From positions 1-6,349 of the forward strand of contig JBKPRX010000181.1 of NCBI GenBank assembly GCA_046734795.1: DNA of 6,349 nucleotides. The letters run 5' to 3'. The position numbers and the translations under genes were made by a program. How positions within the stretch are numbered: position 1 is the stretch's first letter; every line of letters starts with the position of its first letter. Source of the stretch: JBKPRX01 sp046734795 (lineage in GTDB: Bacteria > Actinomycetota > Thermoleophilia > Gaiellales > Gaiellaceae). Positions 4,640 through 6,349 of the stretch are shown here, one piece after another. The notes beneath the pieces are model-generated. The model did no database searches and was not told where the DNA came from. It saw only the letters and a list, made by a program, of their open reading frames with translations.

Positions 4640-4900
4640 GTGGCCAAGCTCACCTCGTGGATTCGGGGGAACCCGTTCTCGTTTCTCTTCGCGCGGTCGT
4701 CGGCTGAGGAGCGCGTCGCCGAATACGTCATCCGCGAGCACCGCCGCGGTCGCGCGCTCGAAGAGATCTTGCAGGACCGGTACGTGCAAAACCGTTTGAC
4801 GCCGCAACAGCAGGCTCGGCTTCTCGACCGCCCCGAGTTGATCCATGCACTCGGCGCCGACACGGTCGACGCAGCGCGCGGCTCGCTTGCTTCGAGCTAG
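4640..4900 (+). CDS. Uncharacterised small protein, 86 aa
   Basis: I do not recognise a characterised family. After a short hydrophobic-aromatic N-terminus (WIRGNPFSFLF, 7-17) the protein is mostly helical and highly charged. Helix 1 is about SAEERVAEYVIREHRRGR (21-38). Then come ALEEILQDRYVQNRLT (39-54) and PQQQARLLDRPELIHAL (55-71), with a short Ala/Ser-rich end. The region EYVIREHRRGRALEEIL to LLDRPELI has the look of a conserved domain, possibly protein- or nucleic-acid-binding given its basic patch. No catalytic motif is evident. The N-terminal hydrophobic stretch is too short for a membrane helix. The GTG start has no ribosome binding site but has TAAGAT 8 bases upstream. The stop TAG (4898-4900) overlaps the stop of the convergent cyclodeaminase-family gene within one CTAG tetramer. 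Confidence 0.8.
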   Translation: MAKLTSWIRGNPFSFLFARSSAEERVAEYVIREHRRGRALEEILQDRYVQNRLTPQQQARLLDRPELIHALGADTVDAARGSLASS

Positions 4901-5826
4901 AGCTCGCGACCGACGCCGGCCGCTCGCGCTTTCTCGACGACGGCCGCAGCGACCGCGACGTCCCACGCCGCAAGCCCGTTCGACTTGAAGACGACGATGT
5001 CTTCTGGATCCGCCCGGCCCGTGAGCTCACCGCCGACGACCGCCTGCAGCTCGTGCACCTCGAGCCAGTCCAAGACTCCGGACTGAACCGGCTCGACGAG
5101 ATCCGCCGACTCGAGCTTCGCGGTCTCGACGGAGTCGCAACACACGAATGCCGCTCGTTCGAGAACGACGTGATCGAGCTCCCGTTTGCGCAAGTCGTTC
5201 GCGCCGATCGCGCAGACGAGTGTTCCCGGCTGGAGCCAGTCGCCGCGCAACACCGGGTCGCGCGATGTCGTCGCGGTGACGACGATGTCTTGCGCGGCAG
5301 CCTCACTCTGCGTCTCGGCAGGGTCGGCTCCGTTCTGCGTGCAGAACGCCTCGAGACGCTCGGGCGTCCGGCAATACGCGACGACGCGCTCGATCGACGG
5401 GACCGCGACACGGATCGACGCAACCTGGCTCTCGGCCTGCCAGCCGCAGCCGATGATCCCAAGCGTCGTCGCGCCGTTCTTCGCCAGATGCTTGGCGGCG
5501 ACGCCACTCGCCGCGCCGGTCCTGAGCTGGCCCAGCTTGTCGGCGTCGATCACCGCGACGAGCTCCGGCTCTTCGGCACGAAAGAGGAGCACGGCGAAGC
5601 GCGCGCCGGACGCGAAGCCGGCGTAGACCTTGGCGCCCGCGTAGCCGAGCTCGAGATCGGCGGCGGCCATCACGGCGAGCGCGCCGGCGTCGAGCGGAAG
5701 CCGATAGCGCGGCCGATTTTCGACTGCTCCGCGAGCCATCCGCTCGAAGCACGCCTCGACCGCGTCGACGGCATCCGCAGGCGTCAGCAGTTGCGCGACG
5801 TCGGCCTCGGAGAGATGAAGCGTCAC
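4897..5826 (-). CDS. Ornithine cyclodeaminase / mu-crystallin family NAD(P)-dependent protein, 309 aa
   Basis: This is a full-length member of the family that includes ornithine cyclodeaminase, archaeal alanine dehydrogenase and ketimine reductases: cytoplasmic dimeric enzymes acting on amino or imino acids with NAD(P). The substrate-domain motifs are NRPRYRLPL (37-45), GAKVYAGF (64-71, Lys66) and DADKLGQLRTGAASGVAAKHLA (94-115, Arg102). The Rossmann domain starts TLGIIGCGWQAESQ (121-134), the family's GxGxQAxxQ-type dinucleotide loop. Later signatures are VCAIGANDLRKRELD (204-218), CCDSVETAKLESADL (229-243) and FKSNGLAAWDVAVA (280-293). The reaction within this broad family cannot be decided from sequence. 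GTG at 5826 overlaps the upstream yetF-type stop by 4 bases (GTGA), indicating translational coupling. The longer frame to 5877 adds 17 residues that merely shadow the upstream gene. The terminal TAG overlaps the convergent gene's stop. Confidence 0.93.
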   Translation of the reverse strand: MTLHLSEADVAQLLTPADAVDAVEACFERMARGAVENRPRYRLPLDAGALAVMAAADLELGYAGAKVYAGFASGARFAVLLFRAEEPELVAVIDADKLGQLRTGAASGVAAKHLAKNGATTLGIIGCGWQAESQVASIRVAVPSIERVVAYCRTPERLEAFCTQNGADPAETQSEAAAQDIVVTATTSRDPVLRGDWLQPGTLVCAIGANDLRKRELDHVVLERAAFVCCDSVETAKLESADLVEPVQSGVLDWLEVHELQAVVGGELTGRADPEDIVVFKSNGLAAWDVAVAAAVVEKARAAGVGREL

Positions 5827-6266
5827 TTGCTCTTCTGGATGAAGCTGATCTTGCCGCTCGTCTCGAGGACGGCCCACTCTACTTCGTCGAGGTGCGCGAT
5901 CTGCTGTCCGCGCATCTCCTCGGCGACGTCTTCCGGCGTGATCCGCTCCCGCTTCAAGTTTCCCTCGAGCAGCTTCCCGTCTTGCACGATCACGATCGGC
6001 TCGCCGTCGACGACCTTGCGCACGCGCGGAAAGCGAAACGCCGCCCAGGAAGTGCCCGCCTGTAAGAGCGCGATCGTCGTGCCGGCGAGAACGAGCCCCG
6101 TCACCGAGTAGTCGCTCTGCGTCACGCCCTGCTGGATCAGGTCGCCGAGAACGATGAGCAGGATGAGATCGACCGGCTCGAGCGAGCTCAACTCCTTGCG
6201 TCCGACGACACGCGTCAAGAAGAGGATGAACGCGAACGCGATCCCGGCACGAAAGACAATGTCCAT
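5823..6266 (-). CDS. YetF/DUF421 family membrane protein, 147 aa
   Basis: The N-terminal half has three hydrophobic segments: about 3-20 (IVFRAGIAFAFILFLTRV), 32-48 (VDLILLIVLGDLIQQGV) and 53-72 (YSVTGLVLAGTTIALLQAGT). The invariant-looking VGRKELSSLEPVDL lies between the first two. The cytoplasmic half is a single YetF C-terminal domain: GEPIVIVQDGKLLEGNLKRE (88-107), ITPEDVAEEMRGQQI (109-123) and the signature VEWAVLETSGKISFI (129-143). B. subtilis YetF is longer (about 230 aa), so this is the short version of the family. The biochemical role of the family is poorly known. I choose ATG 6266, which overlaps the upstream stop by one base (TGATG). A GTG three codons earlier is the alternative. 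The 3' end overlaps the cyclodeaminase-family start by 4 bases, so all three minus-strand genes form one tightly coupled operon. Confidence 0.92.
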   Translation of the reverse strand: MDIVFRAGIAFAFILFLTRVVGRKELSSLEPVDLILLIVLGDLIQQGVTQSDYSVTGLVLAGTTIALLQAGTSWAAFRFPRVRKVVDGEPIVIVQDGKLLEGNLKRERITPEDVAEEMRGQQIAHLDEVEWAVLETSGKISFIQKSK

Positions 6267-6349
6267 CAGGGCCACACCGTGATTTCGCGGTCGATGCGAA
6301 GCAAGACCTTGTCGCCGTCGTCGAGCTCGGTGATCTGGTCTCTGTGACC
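6266..6349 (-). CDS. C-terminal fragment of an unidentified protein (5' end outside window)
   Basis: The last 27 codons of a minus-strand gene enter from the right edge and end in TGA at 6266-6268. The visible peptide begins GHRDQITELDDGDKVLLRID and ends REITVWP. It looks like two short strands (KVLLRID, EITVWP) closing a soluble beta-containing domain. Too little remains to name a family. The TGA shares one base with the ATG of the YetF-type gene, so the genes are very likely cotranscribed and translationally coupled. Confidence 0.65.
   Translation of the reverse strand, partial: GHRDQITELDDGDKVLLRIDREITVWP

Noticed and set aside
4600..4863. N-terminal extension of the 113-aa protein to a 201-aa product
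   Set aside because: The extra residues are Cys/Arg/Ser-rich, lie antisense to the 86-aa gene, and the GTG at 4599 has TATCCT at the leaderless distance.
5053..6111. Long plus-strand open frame (352 codons) opposite the cyclodeaminase-family and YetF-type genes
   Set aside because: It spans the junction of two well-supported genes on the other strand, is Arg-rich, and shows no domain or start signal. It is a high-GC shadow frame.
1..6349. Mobile elements, CRISPR arrays, toxin-antitoxin pairs, tRNA or rRNA genes
   Set aside because: No transposase or integrase motifs, no repeated spaced units beyond the three GGATCC sites, no cloverleaf or rRNA-like stretch, and base composition is uniform across the window.

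Overview
This is a GC-rich, gene-dense bacterial chromosome fragment. Codon third positions are strongly G/C. GTG starts are common, and several genes begin 6-8 bases after a TANNNT hexamer, the arrangement of leaderless transcripts. Together with the protein types this suggests a high-GC actinobacterium, perhaps of the Thermoleophilia. That placement is inference; no rRNA or other marker gene is present.

Layout, left to right. (1) A 3' fragment of a + strand PDZ-containing gene, probably an HtrA/DegP-like protease, ends at 108. It abuts a - strand enoyl-CoA hydratase (109-885). (2) A 163-bp gap (886-1048) holds the hydratase promoter, a doubtful 36-codon minus ORF and the ribosome binding site of the next gene. 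(3) A + strand pair follows: a small VOC/glyoxalase-fold protein (1049-1393) and an RhtA-like EamA exporter (about 1386-2252). (4) A 77-bp gap carries a perfect 10-bp inverted repeat, then an uncharacterised 83-residue gene (2330-2581). (5) A - strand thiolase of the PcaF/PaaJ type (2585-3763) is divergent from a short DtxR/MntR-type metalloregulator (3799-4251) across only 35 bp. (6) A second compact divergent pair of uncharacterised small genes, 113 aa (-) and 86 aa (+), starts from a 40-bp gap. (7) A - strand operon runs in from the right edge: an unidentified C-terminal fragment, a YetF/DUF421 membrane protein and an ornithine cyclodeaminase/mu-crystallin family oxidoreductase. These are linked by 1-bp and 4-bp overlaps.

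Functionally, the hydratase and thiolase are the one clear pathway link (CoA-thioester beta-oxidation). They are not adjacent, but both lie behind the same 9-mer, CGTTAGGCT, placed as a leaderless -10 element. The rest is housekeeping or accessory metabolism: amino-acid export, metal-responsive regulation and an amino-acid or imine oxidoreductase. I see no mobile element, CRISPR array, tRNA or rRNA, and no convincing new multi-gene system. The most interesting signals are regulatory: very short crossing divergent promoters, an altered metal-ligand set in the DtxR-family protein, a DtxR-box-like half site at its own divergent promoter, and convergent genes whose stop codons touch or overlap.
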